Source: Halorubrum sp. 48-1-W (GTDB lineage Archaea > Halobacteriota > Halobacteria > Halobacteriales > Haloferacaceae). From it: a stretch of 64,000 bases of DNA. This document shows positions 1-8,290 of this stretch, piece after piece. The position numbers and the translations under genes are program-made. Under the pieces are notes generated by a model, which was not told the DNA's origin, did no database searches, and worked only from the letters and a program-made list of their open reading frames with translations. Every line of letters starts with the position of its first letter. Within the stretch, counting starts at the first letter, position 1. The stretch covers positions 36,624 to 100,623 of the forward strand of contig NZ_QMIM01000018.1 in assembly GCF_003287355.1 (NCBI RefSeq), read 5' to 3'.

Positions 1-792
1 CTACTCACAGGCGCGGGCGGGCGGGTCGGCCAGGCCATCCTCGACGGCATCGGCGAGGAGTACGATTGGCGGCTCCTCGACCGCGAGCCGATCCCGGCCG
101 CGAAGGTCCCGGACCGGGTGACGGACGCCGACCAGTACGTCGCCGACATCACCGACGAGCGCGCCGTCCGCGAGGCCATGACGGGCGTGAACGCGGTCAT
201 CCACCTCGCGGGCGACCCGCGGAAGACCGCGCCGTGGGAGTCCGTCCTCCGGAACAACATCGACGGGACGCAGGTGGTGATGCGCACGGCCGCCGAGGCC
301 GGCGTCGAGAAGTTCGCGTTCGCCTCCTCGAACCACGCCGTCGGCGGCTACGAGACCGACGACCGGACCCCCGACCTCTACCGTCCCGACGACGACTACC
401 GGCTCGACGGCGAGGAGCTCCCCCGGCCGGGGAACCTCTACGGCGTCTCGAAGGCGACGGGCGAGTTCCTCGGGCGGTACTACCACGACGAGACCGGGAT
501 GGCCGTCGTCTGCGTCCGCATCGGCAACCTCACCAAGGACCACCCGCCGCGCGAGTACGAGCGCGGCCAGGCGATGTGGCTCTCACACGGCGACTGTGCG
601 CACCTCTTCGACCGGTGTCTCCGGGCGGAGTACGGCTTCGAGATCGTCTACGGGATCTCCGACAACGACCGGAAGTACTACTCGATCGAGCGCGCCCGCG
701 AGGTCCTCGGCTACGACCCGCAGGACAACTCCGCGAACTACACCTTCGAGGGCGAACCGATCGGCGAGGACCCGCCGACCGACGAGCCCTGA
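1..792 (+). CDS. azf: NAD-dependent epimerase/dehydratase family, azf-like glucose-6-phosphate dehydrogenase (5' partial)
   Basis: The frame is open from the first base, so the true start lies outside the window. The first residues read LLTGAGGRVGQAIL, the GxxGxxG dinucleotide-binding loop of an extended short-chain dehydrogenase. The catalytic pair is YxxxK in YGVSKATGEF, after the SSNHAVGGYE strand. Haloarchaea use a dehydrogenase of this superfamily (Azf, archaeal Zwischenferment) to oxidise glucose 6-phosphate with NAD+ in the oxidative pentose phosphate pathway. The family call rests on overall resemblance to Azf and uronate dehydrogenase-like proteins and on nearby rpa2, histone and deacetylase genes that I recall lying near azf in Haloferax volcanii. 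A uronate or other sugar dehydrogenase remains possible. Superfamily membership is secure; the substrate is inferred. Confidence 0.65.
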   Translation, partial: LLTGAGGRVGQAILDGIGEEYDWRLLDREPIPAAKVPDRVTDADQYVADITDERAVREAMTGVNAVIHLAGDPRKTAPWESVLRNNIDGTQVVMRTAAEAGVEKFAFASSNHAVGGYETDDRTPDLYRPDDDYRLDGEELPRPGNLYGVSKATGEFLGRYYHDETGMAVVCVRIGNLTKDHPPREYERGQAMWLSHGDCAHLFDRCLRAEYGFEIVYGISDNDRKYYSIERAREVLGYDPQDNSANYTFEGEPIGEDPPTDEP

Positions 793-801
793 CACCCCCG
801 C

Positions 802-1734
802 TCACTCGAACAGGCTCGAGACGTCCCGGCGCTTGCGACGGTCGCGGTCGACGTGGTCGGCGATCCGCGCCGCGATCTGCGGGCGCGCCTCCGGCCGGCG
901 GAGATACGCGAACACCAGCTCCGTGACCTCCGTCCGGCCCGTCCCGCGTTCCTCGCGCGCGAGCACGACCGCGGCCGACATCGTTTCCTCGTCCCCGGCG
1001 TCGACCGCGGCCGCCAACGCCGGCGCGGCCGAGAGCGTCGCTGTGAGGTCCAGGTCCTCGAACTCGACAGCTGTCCCGTCGATCCGGAGCGATGGGAGGT
1101 CGACGGCGGCCGCTTCCGGATCGGCAACCGTCGCTTCGGGGTCGTCGGCGAGCCGTCGGCACCACTCGCGGACGAGCTCGAGCTCGATCCCGCGGGACTC
1201 CTCGTCGAGCCCGTCCAGGAGACGTAGGGCACGTGTGGCGTGGTCCACGACGGCGGACCGGTCCCCGTTTCTCGCGTGGTCGGCTGTGGTCGCGACCGCA
1301 ACCAGTCCGCGACGGAGCCGCTGGTCCGCGGGTTCGGTATCGGCGACGGCAGCGTCGGCGCCGGCAAAGTCGGCGTCGGCAACGTCGGCGTCGGCAACGT
1401 CGGCAGCGTCGGCGCCGGCAACGTCGGCGCCGGCAACGTCGGCGTCGGCAACGCTCGCGATCCGCGCCGACTGCCACCGATCGCGCGCGGCGAGGGCGTG
1501 CCCGGCGTTGAACAGCGCGACCCCCGCCTCGAACACGGCGTCGACCGCTTCGTCGCGTTCGTCGGCGGTCCCGCAACCGTCCGTGTGGTTGCTGTCGCCG
1601 TTGTCGCCACTGTCGCCGCGGTCGCCGCGGTCGTCGCTGTCGCCGCGGTCGTCGCTGTCGCCACTGTCGTCGCGGTCGCCGCCGTCGTCGCGGGAACCGT
1701 GCTCGTCGCGGTCGCCACTGTCGTCGCGCGTCAC
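802..1734 (-). CDS. DUF309-family protein with acidic repeat tract
   Basis: About 310 residues if translation starts at the GTG at 1734. The frame is open further upstream, but that would give an unlikely Cys/Arg-rich leader overlapping the divergent promoter. Residues 1-50 are a low-complexity Asp/Gly/Ser/Arg tract (DDSGD, DDRGD units). Next comes a helical segment, AVDAVFEAGVALFNAGHALAA, typical of DUF309 proteins, which in this family binds no known ligand. Residues about 100-135 are an Ala-Asp repeat (ADADVAGADVAGAD) coded by a GTCGGC-rich tandem tract at about 1366-1450. The C-terminal half is ordinary haloarchaeal sequence ending in DVSSLFE. It is convergent with the dehydrogenase before it and divergent from the antiporter. 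Function unknown. Confidence 0.75.
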   Translation of the reverse strand: MTRDDSGDRDEHGSRDDGGDRDDSGDSDDRGDSDDRGDRGDSGDNGDSNHTDGCGTADERDEAVDAVFEAGVALFNAGHALAARDRWQSARIASVADADVAGADVAGADAADVADADVADADFAGADAAVADTEPADQRLRRGLVAVATTADHARNGDRSAVVDHATRALRLLDGLDEESRGIELELVREWCRRLADDPEATVADPEAAAVDLPSLRIDGTAVEFEDLDLTATLSAAPALAAAVDAGDEETMSAAVVLAREERGTGRTEVTELVFAYLRRPEARPQIAARIADHVDRDRRKRRDVSSLFE

Positions 1735-1787
1735 GTCGAGCGCCTCGGTCGTGGACGAGCATAAACCCCGAGTTCGACCGTCGCAGA

Positions 1788-1829
1788 ACCAACATAGTAA
1801 TCTGCTGAGAATACAATAATACGATAGAC
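1788..1829. promoter_or_regulatory. AT-rich divergent promoter region
   Basis: A short AT-rich stretch (gaatacaataatacgatag around 1808-1825) stands out between two G+C-rich genes. It sits right before the GTG at 1830, as expected for a leaderless archaeal TATA region. The other edge (catagtaatc, about 1791-1800) could serve the DUF309 gene on the minus strand. Confidence 0.4.
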
Positions 1830-3686
1830 GTGTCAAGTAGCCTCCTTCCGGTCGTCGCGGTCGTCCTCGTTTCGGGGCTTGGCGTACAGTTGCTCGCACA
1901 CCGGTTGAAGCTTCCGAGCGTCGTCTTCTACCTCGTGATCGGGGTCGTCCTCGGTCCCGAGCTACTCGGGCTCGTAACCCTTGACACGTTCGGGAACGGC
2001 CTCGAGATCATCGTCGGCCTGAGCGTCGCGATCATCGTCTTCGAGGGGGCGTTCGCGCTCCGGATCGACCGGATCCGGCGTGCGTCGACGGTCTCGCTCC
2101 GGCTCGTCACGGTCAGCGCGGTCGTGATGTTCGTCGGAACCACGCTGGCGGTTCGGCTCCTCGAGGGAGCGACCTGGGAGATCGCGTTGCTGATCGGGGC
2201 GTTGCTCGTCGCGACCGGCCCCACGGTCATCACGCCGATACTCACCGTCGTCCGCGTCAGGGACCACGTGGCGACGGCGCTGGAGACGGAGGGGATCGTC
2301 AACGACGTGACCGCGGCGATCGTTGCCGTGGTCGTCTTCGAGACGTTGCTACTCGACGACCTCGGCGTGCCCGCGACGTTCCTCTCCTTCCTCCAGCGGT
2401 TCGGTACCGGCGTCGCTGCGGGGGTACTCGGGGCGGGCGTCATCTACCTGCTTTTGAACAGCGAGTTGGTCCCCGAACGCGACGTCCAGGCGTCACAGTT
2501 CCTCGTGTTGGCCGCGGCGGTCGGGTCGTTCGCGGCCGCCGAAGTCGTCGCGGCGGAGGCGGGCATCGCCGCGGCGGCGACGAGCGGGATACTGCTCGGC
2601 AACGCCGACATCGACAACAGGGAGGAGATCGAGCGGTTCGCGGAGAACACGACGCTGATCGTGCTCTCGTTCGTGTTCATCTCGCTGGCCGCGCTGATAG
2701 ACGTCGAGGCGATACTCGGGCTCGGCGTCGGCGCGATCGGGCTCGTTCTCGTCGTCATGCTCGTGTTACGTCCGCTGGGGGCGTTCATCGCCACGGTCGG
2801 CGTCGAGCGGTTCACGCGGCCGGAGCGGCTGTTCATCGCGGCTGTCGGCCCGCGCGGGATCATCCCGGCGAGCGTGGCGACGCTGTTCGCCATCGAGCTG
2901 GAGTTGGCGGGCAACGTCGCTGCCGGACAGCTACTCGTCGGGACGGTGTTCGCCGTCATCTTCGCGACGGTCGCGGTCGAGGCGGGGCTGGCGCGGCAGA
3001 TCGGCGAGTACCTCGGAGTGTCACCAATGCGTACGATAATCATCGGCGGGGGTCGGATCGGCCAGGCGCTCGCCACACGACTGGAGAACAGGGGCGAGTT
3101 CGTCGTCCTCGTCGAGATCGACGAGGACGTGGTCGAACGCGCGCGTGCCGAAGGATACACCGTTCGCGAGGGCGACGGGAGCGAGGCGGAGGCGTTGCGC
3201 AAAGCGGGGATCGAGGACGCCAAACGGTTCGTCACGACGACGGCCGACGACGACATCAACCTCCTCGCGTGCCAGCTCGCGATCACCAAGTTCGACGTCG
3301 AATCGGCGTACTCCCGGGTGAACCAGCCGGAGAACGTCGACGCGTTCGAGAGCATCGGCGTCAAGGCAATCGACGCCACGACGGCGACCACGGTGGCCAT
3401 CGACGACGAGATCGAACGCCCGGCGCTCACCCACTGGATGAACGAGCTCGGCGACGACCACGACGTCCAGGAGGTCGAGGTGACCTCCGAGCGGCTCGCC
3501 GGAAAGAGCATCCGCGACCTCAACGCGGAGATCCCCGACGGGACCTTCGTCGCCGTCGTCAGCCGCGACGGCGAGAACCACGTTCCCACCGCGGACAGCG
3601 TGCTCGAGTACGGCGACCACGTCACGTTCATCGGGGACGCCGACGCCGTCAAGCAAGCGATGAGCCGGTTCCACCCACACGACTGA
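1830..3686 (+). CDS. Monovalent cation:proton antiporter with C-terminal TrkA (RCK) module
   Basis: This 618-residue protein fuses an NhaP/KefB-type exchanger to a regulatory cytosolic domain. Residues 1 to about 385 form 12-13 membrane helices. GPTVITPIL and the EGIVNDVTAA motif match the conserved ion-binding helices of CPA-family antiporters (compare ES-ND in NhaP). From about residue 397, MRTIIIGGGRIGQALA starts a Rossmann RCK_N domain, with the acidic residue VEIDED at the end of its second strand. Residues about 535-615 fit RCK_C. Such proteins extrude Na+ or K+ and sense NAD(H) or another nucleotide through the RCK domain. The start is the GTG just after an AT-rich promoter. Which cation is moved cannot be told from sequence. 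Confidence 0.88.
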   Translation: MSSSLLPVVAVVLVSGLGVQLLAHRLKLPSVVFYLVIGVVLGPELLGLVTLDTFGNGLEIIVGLSVAIIVFEGAFALRIDRIRRASTVSLRLVTVSAVVMFVGTTLAVRLLEGATWEIALLIGALLVATGPTVITPILTVVRVRDHVATALETEGIVNDVTAAIVAVVVFETLLLDDLGVPATFLSFLQRFGTGVAAGVLGAGVIYLLLNSELVPERDVQASQFLVLAAAVGSFAAAEVVAAEAGIAAAATSGILLGNADIDNREEIERFAENTTLIVLSFVFISLAALIDVEAILGLGVGAIGLVLVVMLVLRPLGAFIATVGVERFTRPERLFIAAVGPRGIIPASVATLFAIELELAGNVAAGQLLVGTVFAVIFATVAVEAGLARQIGEYLGVSPMRTIIIGGGRIGQALATRLENRGEFVVLVEIDEDVVERARAEGYTVREGDGSEAEALRKAGIEDAKRFVTTTADDDINLLACQLAITKFDVESAYSRVNQPENVDAFESIGVKAIDATTATTVAIDDEIERPALTHWMNELGDDHDVQEVEVTSERLAGKSIRDLNAEIPDGTFVAVVSRDGENHVPTADSVLEYGDHVTFIGDADAVKQAMSRFHPHD

Positions 3687-3735
3687 TCGGCGTCGCCGGC
3701 GACGTTCTCGTCGAGGCCCACGCGTCTGAAAGAAC

Positions 3736-3849
3736 CGTCCTGACGGAGTCCTACGCGAGCGGCGTAGCTCGCCGGTTGGTGTGTCCGAAAACGTCCTGAC
3801 GGAGTCCTACGCGAGCGGCGCAGCCGCGAGCGTAGGGCACGTCAGGACG
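3736..3849. repeat. Direct and inverted repeats containing the tRNA-Arg 3' end
   Basis: A 29-bp unit beginning cgtcctgacggag and ending cgagcggcg occurs at 3736-3764 and again at 3792-3820. Its first 13 bases occur a third time at 3900-3912, where they are the 3' end of the tRNA-Arg gene. The second copy is also the left arm of an imperfect palindrome: cgtcctgac (3792-3800) pairs perfectly with gtcaggacg (3841-3849), and cctacgcgagcggc with gccgcgagcgtagg at 12 of 14 positions. Confidence 0.75.
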
Positions 3850-3860
3850 CGAACGCCGAA

Positions 3861-3889
3861 GCAGGTGCTCCGCGAAGCGGAGCGCCTGC
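3861..3889 (-). terminator. Strong hairpin just past the tRNA-Arg 3' end
   Basis: gcaggtgctccgc and gcggagcgcctgc form a 13-bp stem with a single G-U pair around a GAA loop. It lies 11 nt beyond the mature 3' end of the minus-strand tRNA. It may stop or process the tRNA transcript. There is no clear T-run, so the terminator role is inferred. Confidence 0.4.
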
Positions 3890-3900
3890 GAGAAGTGAGC

Positions 3901-3972
3901 GTCCTGACGGAGATTTGAACTCCGGTCCCTGGCTCCGCAAGCCAAGAGGATAGTCCACTACCCTACCAGGAC
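3901..3972 (-). tRNA. tRNA-Arg (anticodon GCG)
   Basis: The reverse complement folds as a complete cloverleaf. The acceptor stem GTCCTGG pairs with TCAGGAC. The anticodon arm is TTGGC-TTGCGGA-GCCAG, giving GCG, which reads CGC and CGU. The T arm is CGGAG-TTCAAAT-CTCCG. Length is 72 nt with no intron and no encoded CCA. Confidence 0.95.
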
Positions 3973-4190
3973 TCGACTACACCTACCGCCGAGATACTTA
4001 AGACGGTTACGGTCCGGCGTGCGCCGTGTCCGACGGTCGCACGGACCGGTCGCGGACCCGCCGAAGCGCCGAGGTCGGGTGAACGTTTTTGTACCGAACC
4101 GGGACGATGGGGTGGTATGGCGAGGGATCACGGTGCCGGAGCGCGGGGAGAAGGGGCGGTCGACGACGGCGCGGAAACGGCGCAAGGACA

Positions 4191-4200
4191 ACGCTTATCC
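4191..4200 (+). promoter_or_regulatory. TATA-like box of the RPA gene
   Basis: acgcttatcc lies 31-40 nt before the ATG at 4231, a normal distance for a leaderless or near-leaderless haloarchaeal transcript. It supports that ATG over the upstream in-frame one at 4117. Confidence 0.45.
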
Positions 4201-4230
4201 GCGGAGTCGACGACCCTACGAGGTACGCGT

Positions 4231-5727
4231 ATGGGAGCCATAGAGGACGTCTACGAGGACCTCGAAACCGACGTCGAGTTCGAGGAGTTCGCGGCCGCCG
4301 TCGAGGACAAAGTCGAGCAGATGGGCGGGCTCGCCGACGAGGAGACCGCCGCGATGCTCATCGCGCACGAGCTCCGCGACGAGGAGGCCGACACCATCGC
4401 CGACATCGAGCCCGGCATGAACGACGTGAAGTTCCTCGGGAAGGTGACCTCCATCGGCGACGTCCGCACGTTCGACCGCGACGGCGAGGACGACGAGGGA
4501 CGGGTCTGTAACGTCGACGTCGCGGACGCCTCCGGCTCCGTCCGGGTCGCCCTCTGGGACGAGATGGCGACCGCGGCCGAGGAGGAGCTGGAGGTCGGCC
4601 AGGTGCTCCGGGTCATGGGCCGGCCGAAGGAGGGGTACAGCGGCCTCGAGGTGAGCGCGGACAAGGTCGAACCGGACGAGGACGCCGAGGTCGACGTCCA
4701 GGTGCTCGACACCTACCGCGTCGAGGACCTCTCGCTTGGCGCGTCCGACGTCGACCTGGTCGGGCAGGTGCTCGACACCGACTCGGTCCGGACGTTCGAC
4801 CGCGACGACGGCAGCGAGGGGCGGGTGGCGAACCTCACCGTCGGCGACGAGACGGGCCGGGTCCGGGTCACCCTGTGGGACGAGAAGGCCGACCTCGCCG
4901 AGGCGTTCGAGGCGGGCGAGGTGGTCGAGGTGGGCGACGGCTACGTCCGCGAGCGCGACGGCGACTTAGAGCTCCACGTCGGGGACCGCGGCACCGTCGA
5001 CCGCGTCGACGAGGACGTCGAGTACGTCCCCGAGACGACCGACATCGCCGATCTGGAGATCGGTCAGACCGTCGACATCGCGGGCGGGGTCATCGAGACT
5101 GACCCGGTCCGGACGTTCGACCGCGACGACGGCTCCGAGGGACAGGTCCGGAACGTCCGGATCAAAGACGGGACGGGCGAGATCCGCGTCGCGCTGTGGG
5201 GCGACAAGGCGGACCGCGATATCGACTTGGCCGACCGCGTCGTCTTCACCGACGTGGAGATCCAGGACGGCTGGCAGGACGACCTGGAGGCGTCGGCGAA
5301 CTGGCGGTCGACCGTCTCCGTACTCGACGGGGCGGGTGACGGAGCAGGGGGCGGACGGGCGACCGACGGCTCGACGGCCGGCGCCGCGGACGCGACGAAC
5401 GCGACGGCGGCCGACACGGGGTTGGACGCCTTCGGCGACTCGGCGGGACCGGCCGACTCGGCGGGAACAGCCGACTCGACGGGAACAGCCGACGGGGCCG
5501 AAGCGGTCACGGACGGCGACGGTACCGTGACGGCGCCCGCCGACGCCGGACCCGCGGACGACGTGGAGTTCACGGGAACGGTCGTCCAGACGGGGGACCC
5601 GGTCGTGTTGGACGACGGCGAGCGGACGAAAAGCGTCGAGACGGACGCGAGCCTGCGGCTCGGCGAGGAGGTCACGGTTCGCGGCCCGGAACGCGACGGG
5701 ACGATCCACGCCGAGGACGTGTTCTGA
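4231..5727 (+). CDS. rpa2: Replication protein A, multi-OB-fold single-stranded DNA-binding protein
   Basis: 498 residues. Three homologous OB folds are visible from the repeated pattern DVRTFDRD...VRVALWDE at about residues 66-135, 175-230 and 283-335. Each pairs a G-x-V-x-x-I/T strand with a VRVxLW strand, as in archaeal RPA. A low-complexity Ala/Asp/Thr/Gly linker (about 365-443, with ADSAGTADSTGTAD units) leads to a shorter C-terminal OB-like domain (about 445-498). Proteins of this type coat ssDNA in replication and repair. H. volcanii has three RPAs. The single-gene arrangement here, without the COG3390 partner, and its place beside the histone gene fit rpa2, which is the essential one. 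The start at 4231 is supported by the TATA-like box and by where similarity begins. Confidence 0.88.
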   Translation: MGAIEDVYEDLETDVEFEEFAAAVEDKVEQMGGLADEETAAMLIAHELRDEEADTIADIEPGMNDVKFLGKVTSIGDVRTFDRDGEDDEGRVCNVDVADASGSVRVALWDEMATAAEEELEVGQVLRVMGRPKEGYSGLEVSADKVEPDEDAEVDVQVLDTYRVEDLSLGASDVDLVGQVLDTDSVRTFDRDDGSEGRVANLTVGDETGRVRVTLWDEKADLAEAFEAGEVVEVGDGYVRERDGDLELHVGDRGTVDRVDEDVEYVPETTDIADLEIGQTVDIAGGVIETDPVRTFDRDDGSEGQVRNVRIKDGTGEIRVALWGDKADRDIDLADRVVFTDVEIQDGWQDDLEASANWRSTVSVLDGAGDGAGGGRATDGSTAGAADATNATAADTGLDAFGDSAGPADSAGTADSTGTADGAEAVTDGDGTVTAPADAGPADDVEFTGTVVQTGDPVVLDDGERTKSVETDASLRLGEEVTVRGPERDGTIHAEDVF

Positions 5728-5808
5728 AGGCGCGTCGTCGAGACGAAACGACCTGCTGAGTGGCTTCGAGGCCGGCTTTCGGACGCGTAGACGCGAGTAA
5801 CGGAAAGC

Positions 5809-5817
5809 GTTATACGG
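5809..5817 (+). promoter_or_regulatory. TATA box of the histone-deacetylase operon
   Basis: cgttatacg is centred about 26 nt before the ATG at 5839, the standard spacing for a leaderless haloarchaeal promoter. Confidence 0.55.
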
Positions 5818-5838
5818 TGGACGACCCCGACTGTGTGT

Positions 5839-6270
5839 ATGAGTGTCGAGTTGCCGTTCGCGCCGGTCGATACGATCATCCGGCGGAACGCCGGCGAGCT
5901 CCGGGTCAGCGCCGACGCGGCCGAGGAGTTGGCCCAGCGGATCCAGTCGCACGGCGCGGAACTGGCGATCGACGCGGCCGAGCGGGCGACGGCCGACGGA
6001 CGGAAGACGCTGATGGCGTCGGATTTCGGCGTCGAACAGGTCATCTCCCGCGAGGAACTGTCCCTTCCCGTCGCACCCATCGACCGGATCGCGCGGCTCC
6101 GGATCGACGACCGGTATCGGGTCGGCGTCGACGCGCGGATCGCGCTGGCGGACATCCTCGAGGACTACGCCGACAACGTGGCGGGCGCCGCAGCGACGCT
6201 GGCTCGCCACGCGGACCGCCGGACCGTACAGGCCGAGGACATCGAGACGTACTTCGCGTTGTTCGAATAG
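5839..6270 (+). CDS. hstA: Archaeal doublet histone
   Basis: 143 residues made of two histone folds joined end to end. The first (about 1-66) opens ELPFAPVDTIIRRNAG and has the AAEELAQRIQSHGAELAIDAAE central helix. The second (about 75-143) repeats the plan: SLPVAPIDRIARLRI, then IALADILEDYADNVAGAAATLARHA and RRTVQAEDIETYFALF. Doublet histones are typical of haloarchaea. The surface is acidic, so it may act more as a gene regulator than a bulk packager, as reported for Halobacterium HpyA. The ATG at 5839 is chosen over the GTG a few codons upstream because of TATA spacing. It shares a transcript with the deacetylase gene that follows with no gap. Confidence 0.93.
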   Translation: MSVELPFAPVDTIIRRNAGELRVSADAAEELAQRIQSHGAELAIDAAERATADGRKTLMASDFGVEQVISREELSLPVAPIDRIARLRIDDRYRVGVDARIALADILEDYADNVAGAAATLARHADRRTVQAEDIETYFALFE

Positions 6271-7275
6271 ATGCGCTTCGGCTACAGCGAGCGGTGTCTC
6301 GACCACGACACGGGCGATCGACACCCTGAGAACCCGGACCGGTTGCGCGCGATCCGGCGGGGCCTCACGAAGCGACACGCCGTCGAGTACACCGAGGCGT
6401 CGCCGGCGACCCGCGAAGCGGTGACCGCGGTCCACGACGACGACTACGTCGACGAACTCGAGGCGTTCTGTGCGGACGGCGGGGGCAACTGGGACCCGGA
6501 CACGGTCGCGGGCGAGGACACGTGGGACGCCGCGCTCACGGCCGCCGGACTGGCGCAGTGGGCGGCGGACACAGCGCTCGACGGCGAGACCGGTCGAAAG
6601 ACCCCGTTCTCGATCGGTCGGCCGCCGGGCCACCACGCGGTCACCGCCGACGCGATGGGGTTCTGTTTCTTCAACAACGCCGCGGTCGCGGCCCAGCACG
6701 TCATCGACGCCGACCGCGCCGGCCGGGTGGCGATCCTCGACTGGGACGTCCACCACGGAAACGGCACCCAGGACATCTTCTACGACCGGGGGGACGTGCT
6801 GTACGCGTCGATCCACGAGGACGGGCTCTATCCGGCGACCGGCGAGATACCCGAGACGGGCGAGGGCGACGGCGAGGGGGCGACGGTGAACCTCCCGCTG
6901 GCGGCCGGTGCGGGCGACGCCGACTACTGTTACGCGATCGACGAGGCGATCGGGCCGGCGTTCGACCGCTTCGGTCCCGATCTCGTGATCGTCTCGGCGG
7001 GATTCGACGCCCACCGCCACGACCCGATCTCCCGGATGCGCGTCTCCTCGGAGGGGTACGCGCTGTTGACCGACCGGGTCCGAACGATCGCCGACGACCT
7101 CGACGCCGCGGTGGCGTACGTACTCGAGGGGGGATACGGCCTGGACACGCTCGCCGAGGGCGTCTCGATGGTTCACGAGACCTACGACGGACGCACGCCG
7201 GTCGAACCGGACGGCGACGTCGACGGGAAGACCGAAGACCGCGTCGACGACCTCCGATCGACGCTCGGGCTGTAG
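6271..7275 (+). CDS. hdaI: Histone deacetylase / AcuC family amidohydrolase
   Basis: 334 residues with the full class I/II deacetylase signature. The catalytic region includes IGRPPGHHA (tandem His), DWDVHHGNGTQDIF (zinc-ligand Asp and His) and SAGFDAHRHDP (second zinc Asp), with LEGGYGLDTLAEG near the end. The enzyme should remove acetyl groups from lysine or a similar amine. The start ATG immediately follows the stop codon of the histone gene (TAG ATG), so the two are surely co-transcribed and probably translationally coupled. Whether the neighbouring histone is a substrate is open, because archaeal histones lack long N-terminal tails. Acetoin or polyamine deacetylation are alternatives. 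Confidence 0.9.
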   Translation: MRFGYSERCLDHDTGDRHPENPDRLRAIRRGLTKRHAVEYTEASPATREAVTAVHDDDYVDELEAFCADGGGNWDPDTVAGEDTWDAALTAAGLAQWAADTALDGETGRKTPFSIGRPPGHHAVTADAMGFCFFNNAAVAAQHVIDADRAGRVAILDWDVHHGNGTQDIFYDRGDVLYASIHEDGLYPATGEIPETGEGDGEGATVNLPLAAGAGDADYCYAIDEAIGPAFDRFGPDLVIVSAGFDAHRHDPISRMRVSSEGYALLTDRVRTIADDLDAAVAYVLEGGYGLDTLAEGVSMVHETYDGRTPVEPDGDVDGKTEDRVDDLRSTLGL

Positions 7276-7374
7276 GCGGAACGGAGTCCGGCGGAGAGAG
7301 AGCGTTCCCGCGACGCGTTCCGCGAGCACCCGTCGGTCTTGATGGCCGACGGCGTCCGCCCCCGACGTGACACG

Positions 7375-7433
7375 CTACTCCAGGACGTGCTGGGTGTCGT
7401 ACGCCTACTCCAGGACGTGCTGGGTGTCGTACG
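7375..7433. repeat. 29-bp tandem duplication at the 3' end of pheA
   Basis: Two perfect 29-bp copies (7375-7403 and 7405-7433) at a 30-bp period. The proximal copy encodes the last codons and stop of prephenate dehydratase. The distal copy repeats them in the same frame after the stop, so the protein is unchanged. Confidence 0.95.
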
Positions 7434-8211
7434 AGCCGAGGACGCGGACCCAGCCGTTGTGGGCGATGGCCTCGACGTCCTCGACCGCCTTCGCCATGTG
7501 GTCCTCGTAGAGCCCGGCGTCGACGTCGAAGTGGAAGAGGTAGTCACCGAGCCGCTCGCCGCTCGGGCGCGATTCGATCCGCGAGAGGTTGAGGTTGCGG
7601 TCGGCGAAGGACTCCAACAGTTCCAACAGGAGCCCGGGGTAGTTCGCGTTCGGGTAGACGACGAGCGTCGTCTTCCCGCCGGCGTCCGAGCGGGCGCTCT
7701 TCGGGCCGACCACGAGGAAGCGGGTCGCGTTCGAGGTCCGGTCCTGGATGTCCTCGGCGAGGATCTCGAGGTCGTCTCCAGCGTTGTCCGGGTGGCCGAT
7801 CCCGGCGATCCGAGCGTCCTCGCGGGCGCGTTCGACCCCGCGGGCGGTCGAGGCGACCGCCTCCAACCCGACGGAGGGATAGTTATCCTCCAACCAGTTG
7901 CGACACTGCGCGAGCGCCTGCGAGTGGCTGGCGACGAGGTCGAACTCCGGCGACTGTGCGAGCAGCGCGTGTCGGATCGGGGTGACGACTTCGCGGGTGA
8001 CCGCGACGTCGTGGTCGGCGAGCGCGTCGAGGCTCTCGGAAACCGACCCCTCGATGCTGTTCTCGATGGGGACGACCCCGCGCTCGAACTCGCCGCTCGC
8101 GACGGCGTCGACGATGGCGGTGACGGACTCTCGGAACGACACCTCGGCGGCGACGGCCCGCGCTGCACGGTGGGAGTACGTGCCGGCGGGACCGAGCGTG
8201 ACGGCGTTCAT
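7405..8211 (-). CDS. pheA: Prephenate dehydratase
   Basis: 268 residues. It converts prephenate to phenylpyruvate in phenylalanine synthesis. The N-terminal catalytic domain (about 1-180) opens LGPAGTYSHRAA, contains VPIENSIEGSV, and carries the catalytic TRF triad in NATRFLVVG. A C-terminal ACT domain (about 187-268) has KTTLVVYPNANYPGLLLELL and the ESRPSGERLGDYLFHFD motif that binds phenylalanine for feedback inhibition. It stands alone, convergent with the deacetylase gene. The 3' end is duplicated in tandem just past the stop codon. Confidence 0.93.
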   Translation of the reverse strand: MNAVTLGPAGTYSHRAARAVAAEVSFRESVTAIVDAVASGEFERGVVPIENSIEGSVSESLDALADHDVAVTREVVTPIRHALLAQSPEFDLVASHSQALAQCRNWLEDNYPSVGLEAVASTARGVERAREDARIAGIGHPDNAGDDLEILAEDIQDRTSNATRFLVVGPKSARSDAGGKTTLVVYPNANYPGLLLELLESFADRNLNLSRIESRPSGERLGDYLFHFDVDAGLYEDHMAKAVEDVEAIAHNGWVRVLGSYDTQHVLE

Positions 8212-8290
8212 CGCCCGGACGTAGACGCCCGGGCGCGAAAAGCGTGGTGGGACGCGCGCCGTGAAGCGTCGGGAGTCGCCCCGACGGTCC

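Noticed and set aside
3700..4230. Integrated provirus or integrative element at tRNA-Arg
   Set aside because: No integrase or foreign gene lies next to the repeated tRNA ends; only the repeats remain, reported as a possible scar.
4966..7329. A 787-codon minus-strand open frame opposite the RPA, histone and deacetylase genes
   Set aside because: Shadow of three confident genes; Arg/Val/Asp-rich translation without motifs.
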